Positions 1 through 10,913 of a DNA stretch of 64,000 nucleotides are shown here, one piece after another (position 1 is the stretch's first letter; the number at the start of each line of letters is the position of its first letter). The notes below the pieces were generated by a model. That model was not told the DNA's origin. It did not search any database and saw only the letters and a list, made by a program, of their open reading frames with translations. Both the position numbers and the translations under genes were made by a program. Origin of the DNA: Brassica napus (taxonomy: Eukaryota; Streptophyta; Magnoliopsida; Brassicales; Brassicaceae); assembly GCF_020379485.1 (NCBI RefSeq), contig NC_063448.1, positions 48,555,218 to 48,619,217 on the forward strand, given 5' to 3'.

Positions 1-930
1 AGTGAATAGTTTAAACGCAGTTGGCAAACTTCGACGAGGTGTGACCCAGTATATATCTGATTTGTTCAACATGTAGAGTCCAGGATCAATCATTACTGGC
101 ATTGCTCTCTTCTCCCTTCACAAAGTAAAAAAGGAACTAAGAACACAAAGAGAAAAGATTCAACTCAAGAACGTAAGAGAAGAAGAAAAAAAACTTACTC
201 TTTCCAACCGAGATCACTTGTGTGTTCGATAAAGTTGAGGTTCCGGTCCAGAGTCGAAAACGTATGAAGCAGATCTTCAAACACAGAGAAGAGTGTCAGT
301 AAGTTAATCAAACACAAGATATAAGACCAAATCTTTTTTTTTTTTTTAATTACCATCTTGTGTAACCAGGGGATAGTCTGAAGCACTGAGATTAATAAAC
401 CAATCCCAGTTAGCGCTTCTCTTAAGCAAAACAGCACAAGCGTGAAGTGTATTAGCCACCATCGTCGGTCCTCTATACGTGACAAGATTAGCCTTTGTTA
501 TCATATAGACATTCCCGGTTTTGGAATACATGGGATCCTTATTAATCCGAGAAGCCAGCTCTAGTCTCTCATCCACGGGAGACTCGAGATCCATGTGGAC
601 AACGTACTGGTTTCTCGGATGGTACACTGCTCTAAGCGTTCTCCAGAGCTTCTCCACGTCTCCTTTGGACCCGGAGACGAGGTACGCGAAACGAGGGAGC
701 TTGTCTTCGTGAGGACGGGTTTGTTTAGCGACTTTGGACTCGGCGAAGTCGAGCTTGGTGGTTTGGTTTTTGGCGAGAGGGGAAGGGATGATGGAGAAAA
801 TGCCGTTGATTTTGCGGAGGGAGGAGACGAGGCCCATGTTGAAAGAGGTTGCGAGGAGGAAAACGCAGACGAGAGATGTGATGACGAGAGGGAATACCCA
901 TCTCTTCTCCACGTTTACTACATACCCCAT
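1..930 (-). CDS. GT14 (core-2/I-branching type) glycosyltransferase, partial 3' end
   Basis: Three exons on the minus strand: 930-354, 274-199, and 115 running off the window edge. Phases agree (577 nt, then 76 nt) and each boundary has GT/AG. The protein opens with a short cytosolic tail, one hydrophobic signal anchor (about residues 12-30) and a stem, the type II topology of Golgi glycosyltransferases. It then enters the plant GT14 domain: PRFAYLVSGSKGD, the region around YVVHMDLESP, NWDWFINLSASDYPLVTQDD, LLHTF, LNFIEHTSDLGWKE, and VMIDPGLYMLNKSDIYWVTP in the last visible exon. Plant members include glucuronosyltransferases acting on arabinogalactan; the exact substrate cannot be told from sequence. 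Its place beside a PPI gene matches recalled Arabidopsis At3g15350. The rest of the catalytic domain lies outside the window. Confidence 0.93.
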
Positions 931-1111
931 TGCTGTGAAGCAGTGATCATGAGACGAGAAAACAAGCCCTTCTAGAAGAAAACCGTCAAGTGTATATTTG
1001 ATTCACAGCTCTTCTTGAAAGTCTGAATCTTTTAGAATAAGCAAACAATCTCGAGTTCAGGCTCGATCAGACAGAGACAGTGAGAAACCTTGGTAGAGTT
1101 TTGAGAGCCAC

Positions 1112-1118
1112 ATATATA
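1112..1118 (-). promoter_or_regulatory. Probable TATA box of the GT14 gene
   Basis: The minus strand reads ACTATATATG about 180 nt upstream of the ATG at 930, followed by a CT-rich leader with no obvious intron. Position and leader composition suit a core promoter; the transcription start is inferred only. Confidence 0.45.
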
Positions 1119-1199
1119 GTAAGAAGAAGATTTACTAAAACACGCACATTTAAGTTGCCAGATTCTCACGCAACATCAAAGCTCAAAGCTTGAGAACTA

Positions 1200-3060
1200 C
1201 GACACAAATATAGAGATAATTAAAAATTAAGACGACAAGGCTCTCCACCCCATAAAAACATCTTCGGACTAGGATTCATCATCAACCAATCAATCAATAG
1301 GACATCTCAGCAGCTAGATTAACCTCATATTAAGCAACTTATTACAACTCTTTTTAAAACCTCTCAAAAGTGGCATTACCGATTACAAAAAAAAAAAGGA
1401 ATATTTCTAAAAAGCCCTTCCCGTAGATTATATCCCTAAGATCAAGTTTTTATTATCCATCCGTCGTGCATCAAATATAAGAACTATTCTCAAACACCAC
1501 CGACACCATCAGAATCTCGAAGCTGCGATTTAGATCTAGCGCACTACAGAACATACTAAACTCAGACCCACCAATAACACCATATAAACAAATCTAGAGA
1601 TTTAGATAAAGAGATCGAGAAACGAAAGCTTGACGGACGATAGAGATTAATGAGATGAAGAAACCTGGTTCGTTGCGTAGATCCTCTGTTTAATCTCGAT
1701 GCAAAGGAATCTTTTTTTGTATGCGCTTTCTTGATGCTATACTTTTGTGCTCAAAGAACACGGGAACACTCCTGTGTCTGAGAGTAGTAAAGTTACATAG
1801 AAGAGATGAAGACAGACAGTGAGATCTCAATAAACAAAATAGAAAATTCAAACTTAACGATTTTTCTAACCTGGAAATTCGATGAGCGTGTGTGATACTC
1901 CCAATTCGTTGAAATTTTCTATTTTTATAAGTTTTAAACAAGAGAGAAAAAAATTTATTCATTCAGCAACTTTACTTTAGTCTCTCTGTTCCTTTATTAC
2001 AGGAATCTACACGATTTTTGGTTTTAAAATTTTGATTAATTAAAACGCAGAAGACAAAGAAAAACTCTTTAATTATTCTCTGCAGTTTACACTAAGACCG
2101 TACAAGTAAGCTAATCAGAGGCCGGCACGTAACCAGACCCGCCATCCAATGGATGAATCAGATAGTATCTGTGGATGTGAGTGTAGAGGATTAGAACTCT
2201 TACCCTTTTTATGACAAAACATATATTTATTGCGTAGCCAGTGTAACAGACACGTATGGTAATGTGAATGTGATAGCAACTCTCGTTTTCTTTATTTATT
2301 ACTTGAGTGTGTATCTAGTAAAGAATTAATTAGATATTTACATAGAGAAGCGCTAAAAAAGTTTTTATTATAAAAGATTAAATGTTATTTTGGTCATTTT
2401 AGTTTTTGAAAATTATTTTTGTGACATAAACTTAGAAATGTGCTATTTTTTTAGATCTGCCCATTTACATATGTAACGCAATTATTTTCACTTAGTCTGA
2501 TAAAGTTTTTTGCCTTAGAAGTTGAATTTTTCATTAAATATTTACCAATGTTAGACAATTTAAATAAATTAGTGTAATTTTTTAAAAAAATTGTAAACCC
2601 AAGAATAGTTGCTTTTTAAGTAGGGACCATAGCAAGAGTCTCCAGAAGTTTTTGCTTACACATGTGAATATAGCTGAATAATTTTTTTTTTGGCATTGGA
2701 ATGCGACTTTAAGTTAATGTATGTTTGTTGCGCCGATTACGTGGTAACAAGTAACGCGCTTAACTAAGATCGACAGGCGCGTGGAGTGGTCACGAGATCA
2801 TCGTTAAGTCGCAATGGGCTTCTAGTAACTTAGAATCTATTATACATCTCAATGTGAACTAAGGCCCATCGGTTCAAATCAATCGAGCCTTTATTTTCAA
2901 TCCATATTTTACGGGGGTTTCTTTTTGTAAACCTGACGGGACATTTTTTAACACTAGTAACACATTATAATCTCTGATTCTATTATATAGGAAGTGGTGT
3001 ACGCACGGAATTGTTGATAATTTTTTTTCTTGAAAAGTGTTTTTATTTTATTTTTATGTG
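1200..3060. other. Intergenic DNA upstream of the GT14 gene
   Basis: AT-rich, with small ORFs lacking codon bias or recognisable motifs. I see no gene or clear mobile element here. The part up to about 1.7 kb may include distal promoter of the GT14 gene. Confidence 0.5.
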
Positions 3061-3074
3061 TGTTATTTTGTCAT

Positions 3075-4990
3075 CTTTATTAAAGGTAGCATAGTACACT
3101 ATCAATAAATATTTAATTTGTAAATAAAATAATAGAAAATAATAAAAATAATAAAATAATAAAAATTTAACTTATCATTAGTTGTGAATAAATTAAATAT
3201 TTAAAATATATTTCTATTATTTTATTTATTTCTTTATTCATCTTGAATTTTAGTGAACAATAAAATATATTATCAAACTTCATATAATAATAGCTAGTGC
3301 GAAAAGGATTATATAGTCCACAATTATTTTATTTTACTGTTATTAACATTTTGGATATTGTAATTTTGTGGTCGTTTTTATTTGTTAAAAGCATTATTTA
3401 GTGTTTTTAGTGTGTTATGTAGTAGTAGGTGATAGGTTAATATATTTTATGTTTTTTTCCAGTAATGTATTGTTGTGTGCATAGTACTTGTTAGTAGTGA
3501 ATTAAGCACATAATGTAAAAGCATATTGAATTTCAATAACTTTGCATTTATGCATTTGTCGATTTTAAGATTAATGGTTTCAACGTCAAAATTGTATTTT
3601 ATTTTTGAACATTATAACTTTTAAGATGTTTTTCCTCTCCACATATTTTGGCCTTGAGCCGTCACCATCTCTGTTTTTCGTTTACCTTTCTAGTGTGTGG
3701 TGCTTTTCACCATCACCGGAAAAAGACTCACATCATGCTCTTGTTCTTCCTCGCCTTCTTCGTCGGTGAGATTATACGGATTTTTTTTTTAAATTGACTT
3801 TATGAGTTCTCAGTTGTGTGGTTGTTTCTCACAACGTTGCAGGTTTTTCCAATCAATATTGGTTGCTCCTCTTCTTCCTTAGATTTCAGCTGACGTTAGG
3901 AACTGCATCTCCTTGGGTTGGATCAGATTTTAGTCGTATTTGATGTTGTCTTCCTCGTCGTTGGCTTACCGTCAATAGTCCTTGCTCGTCTTGGTTTTCA
4001 AGATCTAGTTTTTGGGGATCTGACTTCTATGCTCTCTTTCATAGCTCGAGGACAGCTTCATAGTTTGCTCATTTTGTTTTGTCTCCCTTTCCCTCTCTAT
4101 TTTCTCATCTCGTTGCAGCTTTCATCGCTGCTCACATCTCTTTTAGCTCTCCTTTTCACCATGCTTACCATCCAGGTTTGGATATTGTTTTCGTTCGTGT
4201 ATGCTATGTGGGCTTTGAAGGCTATTTCTGGTCTCAAGCTTATTCTCTGATTTTGCGGTGGTTGGTTTCTATTATCTCTCCCTCAGGTTGTTTCTCTTCT
4301 TCCCATGTTTCCTTTGGTATAGGTGTGCGGAGTTAGTCTCTTGGAACTTTGGTCTCTTCTATTCAGAGCTTTGTGTTTCTTCACTTGCATGGGCGCTTTG
4401 CATGTTCTTGTTTAGTTTCTTACCTTTATTCTAGTGGTTGTGCTTCTAGTACTTTAGGCATGTATCTTCCTGCTTCTTGGTGACTTTGGCCTTCCGATTA
4501 TTATTCTTCCTCTGGTCCGCTTTCTTGGTTCTTTGCGTTGGTGCTTGATCGCGCTTATTTTTGTTCGGAGGATTGCTTCGTTTCAGATTTTATCTTTCTA
4601 TCCTTTTTTTTATTTTTACTTGTTCTTGCCAAGACACTTTATGGTACAATGAGGTAAGTTAGTCTTCGCTCTTGATCTCCTTTCAGCTCTAGACCTCTAT
4701 TGAATTAATGTTACTATGTCATTTTGTTTTACATGAATAATGGAGGTTTTAGGTTTAAATTTTGTGTTGTGCACTAGTTTCTTATTTTTAGTTTGGTTAT
4801 TTTATAACTTTAATAGTAAGATAAATATATAATTTGTAAAAGAAATAATAGAAAATAGTCAAAATAATAAAATGATGAAAGTTTATGCTATTTTAGTTGT
4901 GAATAAATTAAATATTTAAAATATATTTATATTATTTTACTTATTTTTAAATTTTAGTGACCAATAAAATAGATTCTCAAATTATAATGA
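3075..4990. repeat. Two direct repeats of about 170-200 bp flanking a 1.5-kb unique segment
   Basis: About 3095-3290 and 4805-4985 are alignable by eye: both contain a block rich in AATAATAAAA, then TTAGTTGTGAATAAATTAAATATTTAAAATATATTT (in pieces), then TTTTAGTGA and CAATAAAATA. They lie in the same orientation. The segment between is CT-rich on the plus strand, and its ORF (3918-4250) is strongly hydrophobic with no family resemblance. It may be a degraded mobile element or a duplication. I see no TG...CA ends, primer-binding site or target duplication, so LTR status is not supported. Confidence 0.5.
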
Positions 4991-5007
4991 TACTTAGTAG
5001 GGGTTAT

Positions 5008-5348
5008 TGGTTGGTGTATTTTGATAGATTTGAAAATCCAAACTAAATTTAGTTTTATTGGTTCTATGATTTTAAAATATGTATTGAAATCATGTGTTAT
5101 TGGTTTAATGATTCATAAATTCTAATTCAAATCAAGTGTTATTCAATCATACGGATTTACTAATAGATTTGATTTCATAATGGATTTGAATGGATTTACA
5201 TGGATTTATTTGTTAAAAATACAAAGACACAAATCCGAGGGAAAACCTCCGGATTTGTAAATACTAATCAGAGAAAATTAAAAATTCAGATATTTTACTT
5301 GGATTTATAAATACTATATGGATTTCTAAATCAATCAAAATATATAAA
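5008..5348. mobile_element. Small inverted-repeat element (MITE-like)
   Basis: The left end reads TGTATTTTGATAGATTTGAAAATCCA; the reverse complement of the right end near 5320-5345 reads TATATTTTGATTGATTTAGAAATCCA (both given as imperfect 26-nt arms). The interior has repeated GGATTT/AAATCC words and no coding capacity. Superfamily and target duplication are not determined. Confidence 0.5.
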
Positions 5349-5959
5349 CATTAATGTAAGAAGGATTCGGTAGTGCACAATTAGAAAGTGATGAGACAAA
5401 TTGTAATAATCTAAAAGAAAAATGATCTAAAATACAAAAAGAAAAAACATGACACATGTCAACAAACCTTTTTTCCACATGTCATATGAAGAGAACAAAG
5501 TCTACTTAATATATATAGATAGATAATGATCAATTACCTGTAACCAGTGATAGACTCGACATTAAAATTTAACGGGGTCAAAATATATAATATAAATGTA
5601 AAAAGTAGATATAGGGGCTATTGGGGGAATTGAACCCGAGTGTTATATCAGTGGTGCAGTTACACACCAATTTGTTGTTGATAACTAATGAACAAGGTTT
5701 ACAAATCAAATTTATATACGTTTACTGGTGTCAACTGACCCCACATTCCCCACATTCTTTCGAGAGGTCCACCCCTGCCTGCAACATATGCTATATCGAT
5801 GAAATCACTACACGGAAAATTATTCCACGATGAAGTTTTCTCTAAAACAGATCGACTGACAGTTCTTCATTTACGACATCCTCGGCAGACAAGTTCTCTC
5901 CGCAGCAACAGACGACCACAACGAACGGCTCTACATATAGTACTCTGAAACTTTCGATA

Positions 5960-6033
5960 AGCTTTGAACCCCAGACATGGGTGTACAAGCATTTAAACCT
6001 TAACCACTAGACTAAGAAGTTTCCATAGTCTAG
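5960..6033 (-). mobile_element. tRNA-like head of a possible SINE
   Basis: The minus strand holds a pol III A-box-like TTAGTCTAGTGGTTAAGG followed about 35 nt later by a B-box-like GGGGTTCAAAGC, the internal promoter layout of tRNA-derived SINEs. No cloverleaf can be drawn, so this is not a working tRNA. The tail and target duplication were not located. A second B-box-like GGTTCAATTCC lies on the minus strand near 5630. Confidence 0.4.
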
Positions 6034-6408
6034 AGAGGTTGAGACTTTAAATTAAATCCAAAGTCTTTAAAGTTAAATAATTATCAATCAAACCTTAGAA
6101 TTTCTAAAGTCTTTAAAGCATTCCTAAAACTTCTCAAAGCCACGATGACTGAATTTACTCTTCACATAAATTGTTGCGTAAAAGTTGTGACGTAAAAGGT
6201 TTTTAAAAACAACAAGCTATGGTTTTAGGTGTTTTCTAAAGTCACAGTCAGTTTTTAATGCCTAAAGTTTGTAAAAAAAATATTTGTAAAGTCAAAGCCA
6301 TCACAGTTGCAAACAATCGGATCCTGAATAGTTTGAGCTGGTTCGTCCACTAGAAAGTAATTTTTTATTAGTAAATAAAAGCACATATTTAGTCTTAAAT
6401 ATTGATAA

Positions 6409-7965
6409 AAATGAAATCTAAAATAGATATTATGAATCGGTTAGTTTCCGGAAAAAGCGTGTTTTTTTTCGTTTATGGCTCCAAAAAGATTTTGATCCCT
6501 CTCAGCTTGTAGCTCCGAAAAGATGGTTGTGTTGTTTTTGTTGGCTTATGTATTTCCGATCAAGTTATTATATAATCTAATAAAAAAAATTATATAATCT
6601 AATAAATGAAATCTAAAATAGATATTATGAATCTGTTAGTTTCCAGAAAGTGCGTGTTTTTTTCGTTTATGGCTCCAAAAATATTTTGATCCCTGTCAGT
6701 TTGTGGCTCCGGAAAGACGGTTGTGTTGTTTTTTGTTGACTTATGTATTTCCAATCAAGTTATTATATAATCTAATAAATTAAATATGAAATAGATATTA
6801 TGAATCGGTTAGTTTCCGGAAAGTGCGTGTTTTTTTCGTTTATGGTTCCAAAAATATTTTGATCCCTGTCAGTTTGTGGCTCCGGAAAGACGGTTGTGTT
6901 GTTTTTGTTGGCTTATGTATTTCCGATCAAGTTATTATATAATTTAATAAATGAAATCTAAAATAGATATTATGAATCGATTAGTTTCCGGAAAGTACGT
7001 GTTTTTTTTTTGTTTATGGCTCCAAAAAGATTTCGATCCCTCTCAGTTTGTGGCTTCGGAAAGATGGTTATGTTGTTTTTGTTGGCTTATGTATTTCCGA
7101 TCAAGTTATTATATAATCTAATAAATGAAATCTAAAATAGATATTATGAATCAGTTAGTTTCCGAAAAGTGCGTGTTTTTCGTTTATGGCTCCAAATTTT
7201 TTTTGATCCCTGTCAGTTTGTGGCTCCGGAAAGACGGTTGTGTTGTTTTTGTTGGCTTATGTATTTCCGATCAAGTTATTATATAATTTAATAAATGAAA
7301 TCTAAAATAGATATTATGAATCGATTAGTTTCCGGAAAGTGCGTGTTTTTTTTTGTTTATGGCTCCAAAAAGATTTCGATCCCTCTCAGTTTGTGGCTTC
7401 GGAAAGATGGTTATGTTGTTTTTGTTGGCTTATGTATTTCCGAACAAGTTATTATATAATCTAATAAATAAAATCTAAAATAGATATTATGAATCAGTTA
7501 GTTTCCGAAAAGTGCGTGTTTTTCGTTTATGGCTCCAATATTTTTTTGATCCCTGTCAGTTTGTGGCTCCGGAAAGACGGTTGTGTTGTTTTTGTTGGCT
7601 TATGTATTTCCGATCAAGTTATTATATAATCTAATAAATGAAATCTAAAATAGATATTATAAATCGGTTAGTTTCCGGAAAGTGCATGTTTTTTTTATTT
7701 ATTGCTCCAAAACGATTTCGATCCCTGTCAGTTTGTGGCTCCGGAAAGACGGTTGCATTGTTTTGGTTGGCTTATGTATTTTTGGTCAAGTTATTATATA
7801 ATCTAATAAATGAAATCTAAAATATATATTATGAGTCGATTAGTTTCCGGAAAGTGCATGTTTTTTCGTTTATGGCTCCAAAAAGATTTCAATCCCTGTC
7901 AGTTTGTGGTTCCGGAAAGACGGTTGTGTTGTTTTTGTTGGCTTATGTATTTCTGATCAAGTTGG
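6409..7965. repeat. Tandem array, nine copies of a ~172-bp unit
   Basis: The anchor AATAGATATT (ATAGATATTATGAATC in most copies) recurs near 6424, 6618, 6790, 6962, 7136, 7306, 7479 and 7649, with a variant (AATATATATT) at 7821. Spacing is 170-174 bp apart from the first interval, which has a ~22-bp internal duplication. Each unit contains GTTAGTTTCCGGAAAGTG, TTTATGGCTCCAAAA, ATCCCTGTCAGTTTGTGGC, TCCGGAAAGACGG, TTGGCTTATGTATTTCCGAT and CAAGTTATTATATAATCTAAT. Copies differ by scattered substitutions and T-run length. There is no conserved ORF. Confidence 0.95.
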
Positions 7966-7969
7966 CTTG

Positions 7970-9430
7970 TTGTTCGTGGTTTGTTATCAATTTATTCTTT
8001 TGAACAAAAAAAATTCTAAACTATAGTAGAATAATTTGTTTATACGTGAAATAAACTAAAATTGGTATATTCATACTTTCTAAAAAATGATATATTTATA
8101 AAAATATTTAAAGTTTTTTTACTTTATATACAGGATATGGATGAAAACATTTTATTGTTTCCTTTTAATGTTATCTCATATTGATTTAAAACATATAAGA
8201 AGTAAAAAAATACTATTTATAAAAAAAGAAACAATTTTATTTTGGAATTCTAACTAACTAAGGTTTTCTAAAATTCATATGCAAAATTTAAATAGCTAAA
8301 ATAAATTAATAATTATCAAATAAATTAGAAATAATTAGTAAATACTTTTTATAGTTGCACGTAGTTCACAAGTAGAGAGTAGTAATAAGACGGAGTAAGT
8401 AATTTACAAGTACATCATTTTTAGCAAGTATTTGAAATTGTAAATCCAGATTGATATTACTCGAATAAGCCAAACCAATTACCAAATATATCAAAAATGG
8501 CAATTACTTGGCTTGTCTCAATCCCTATTTGTTTCCATGCAAAAGAGATGGAGGATGTTTGTTTTGTTGGAATGAAGATGATAAGAGTTTGATGTGGGTT
8601 CGGGGAAAGAAAAACTATGTGTAAGATAGGATCCGCTTATTTCTCCAAATGAAAAGATGACGCAGCTCAGAGAGACACTTATATACAAATGTCTACAGTT
8701 GTTGTCGTTTGTATCAGCTTGTAAAAAAGCGAATTCAAAGTACATGGACGTGAAAACGCGCAGTTATAAGGCAATTGTGTTGATCTCGTCCTTGTTCGTC
8801 TTATGAGATGAGCATAAGATTAATATATAGAGATAATCTTATTCTAAACATGAATTCTTCATTTTAAAGGATATATTTAAAATTTATGATTATTCATCTT
8901 TAGTTAAAAAATTGTGATTATTGGAGAGTTTTAATGGGTTATAATACTAGTCCGACATGTTTCGTTTTATAGCGTTACTTAACTTCTTTACGTAACGTAT
9001 GTATAATTGTCCACTAAAAAAGATTGTAACCGATGAGTAAAGACCACATAATTAAAGGCTTAAAACTCTTTTTGTTTCGTCCTTAATCCAAATATTATTA
9101 AATACTGTAATTAATATAGCAAATGGGATTGACTTTGCCTATGCATCCCATCAATAGAATAAGGACCACGAGATTGATTTATCAACATTACTTACAATTT
9201 CAATATGAATTTTTGAATTCAACTATAAGCATTGAAAACATTGCTGGTTTTGGTATGCCTATTCAACTATAAGCATTGAAAACATTACTGGTTTTGGTAT
9301 GCGATAAGGCAAGCAACCCTCCTCATACTGACCGGTTAATGTTCTTTACTTGAATGGATTTTAGGAGACGTGAATAAATCCAATCACGTTAATGTAGTGA
9401 GTCAGAAAACATTGAATATAAGACCATCTT
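7970..9430. other. Intergenic AT-rich DNA with a short tandem duplication
   Basis: No gene seen. Around 9218-9301 a 43-bp block (ATTCAACTATAAGCATTGAA then AACATTRCTGGTTTTGGTATGC) occurs twice in tandem with one difference. Confidence 0.6.
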
Positions 9431-9443
9431 ATTTATGTCAAGC

Positions 9444-9898
9444 AAAGAAAGTTGACTTTTTATTAATATAAAAAAATTTCCTTCGGTTTCACACATTATT
9501 AGTGTAAAGATTTTATTTATGCTTTTATAAAAGGTGTCCTGTTATATTTTGTAGCCATGCTTTGTTAGTATTTAGATTTATAATCCATAAGTTATTAGTG
9601 TAGGTAAATTATTTTCTAAATAAAATAAATACTGCTCCGTAAAGAATGTTATCTGAGATTTTCACACATATTGAAAAATTATTTAAAAGGACAGTTTTAC
9701 TCTTTATTTATGCACTATATATATTTCTCTAACTAACTAAAAAATAGAAAAGTAAAAGGTAAAAAATGTAATTAAAATTTTGTATTTAAAATATAGCAGG
9801 ACACCTTTTATAAAAACATAAATAAAATCTTCAATTTAATAATGTGTGAAACAGAAGGAACAAATTTTATATTAATATAAAAATCAACTTTCTTTCTT
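9444..9898. mobile_element. Fold-back MITE with ~115-bp arms
   Basis: The left arm (from AAGAAAGTTGACTTTT through TTCCTTCGGTTTCACACATT to AAAAGGTGTCCTG) recurs in inverted orientation at about 9785-9896 (CAGGACACCTTTTATAAAAA through AATGTGTGAAACAGAAGGAA to AACTTTCTTT). Arms are about 90 percent alike by eye and flank a ~200-bp AT-rich loop. Non-coding and long-TIR; superfamily not assigned. Confidence 0.75.
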
Positions 9899-10449
9899 TT
9901 TTTCTTGCCAAATTCTTATTGCATACATGCAATATAAAGGGACTTGAAAACAATTAATGCCATATAAACTAGTCAATCGTCAACTTATTTAATAAAAGTT
10001 GACTTCGACTATCCAAAATCCTAACCTCTATTGGGACAGATTCTTCTCTCTCTCTCTCTCTCTTTTTTTTTTTGTCAAACCTCTCTCTCTCTTTTCTTCT
10101 TGTCATTAACATTACTAAACTGCCGGTCGAGAACAAATAACTTTAGTAAATTAATAATAGTGATAATAACTAGGCGTGTTTTATTCAATAACTTTGTTTT
10201 TTTGTCATCATACCATTGTTAATCTTGTTAGCAAAAAAAAAACATTGTTAATCATAAAAAAAAACTTTATAAAAGAAATATGAAAAGGTCTAAAACATTA
10301 AACGTTTTACAAAATTGGTTAAAAATACAAAAAAATAAAAACAAATAATGTTAATATAAGAGAATCTATCGACATTTCCTTATTAAAATGAGATTAATAG
10401 AATGACCAAGAAAATCTTTATTTAAAAAAAAGTATTAAGATAGAGTTTT

Positions 10450-10913
10450 GAAAGAAATAGCGAAAAGAGATACCTGTCTGATCTTCTTCTCTCTCTCCAT
10501 TGACGACAGACAAAAGAAACAGAAGGAGGGTTGTCTCTTCTCTCCCTAAAAACTCGATCTTTTTTTTTCCTCTTCAGCCAAAACCCTGAGATTTTCCGGA
10601 GAATCTGTTTTACACTCGTTTCATTTTCTAAGGTAAATCCCCAAAACCTTTTTCCGTTAAAGTGTAAAAGATTGAATTTTTCTTAAATAGTCTTAAATAT
10701 TTTTTCCTCAATTCTACGTTTTAAAAAAAAAATATCCGAGCTCAATAATAATTTTGTCGAAATCTGATTTAGAGGATATATCTCTGTTGTTGATTGGTGA
10801 TTCACATCCTTTTTGTTCTTTATCAGATTCTCGCATGTTTTTAAATCCTCTTTATTTGCTGACCTTGTATTCAATTTATCTGACAGATCTTTTTAAAAAG
10901 TTTTTGTCTTGAC
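10450..10913 (+). promoter_or_regulatory. PPI gene 5' UTR with leader intron and upstream CT repeats
   Basis: A CT-rich leader (about 10,480-10,632) ends at AAG followed by GTAAATCC, and TTATCTGACAG ends at 10,886, so a 5' UTR intron at about 10,633-10,886 is likely. A (TC)n run lies at 10,046-10,063 in the upstream region. Transcription start is inferred from base composition only. Confidence 0.55.

Noticed and set aside
595..975. Plus-strand ORF opposite GT14 exon 1
   Set aside because: Antisense shadow of a well-supported exon; no family resemblance.
1690..1962. Minus-strand 90-residue ORF upstream of GT14
   Set aside because: Low-complexity composition, no motif, probably promoter or intergenic DNA.
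3918..4336. Hydrophobic plus-strand ORFs in the direct-repeat unit
   Set aside because: Overlapping frames both open because of CT-rich DNA; hydrophobicity follows from composition.
5960..6033. Functional tRNA gene
   Set aside because: A- and B-box-like motifs only; acceptor and anticodon stems do not form.
7638..7820. ORF within the 172-bp array
   Set aside because: Translation of a tandem repeat unit, not kept open in other copies.
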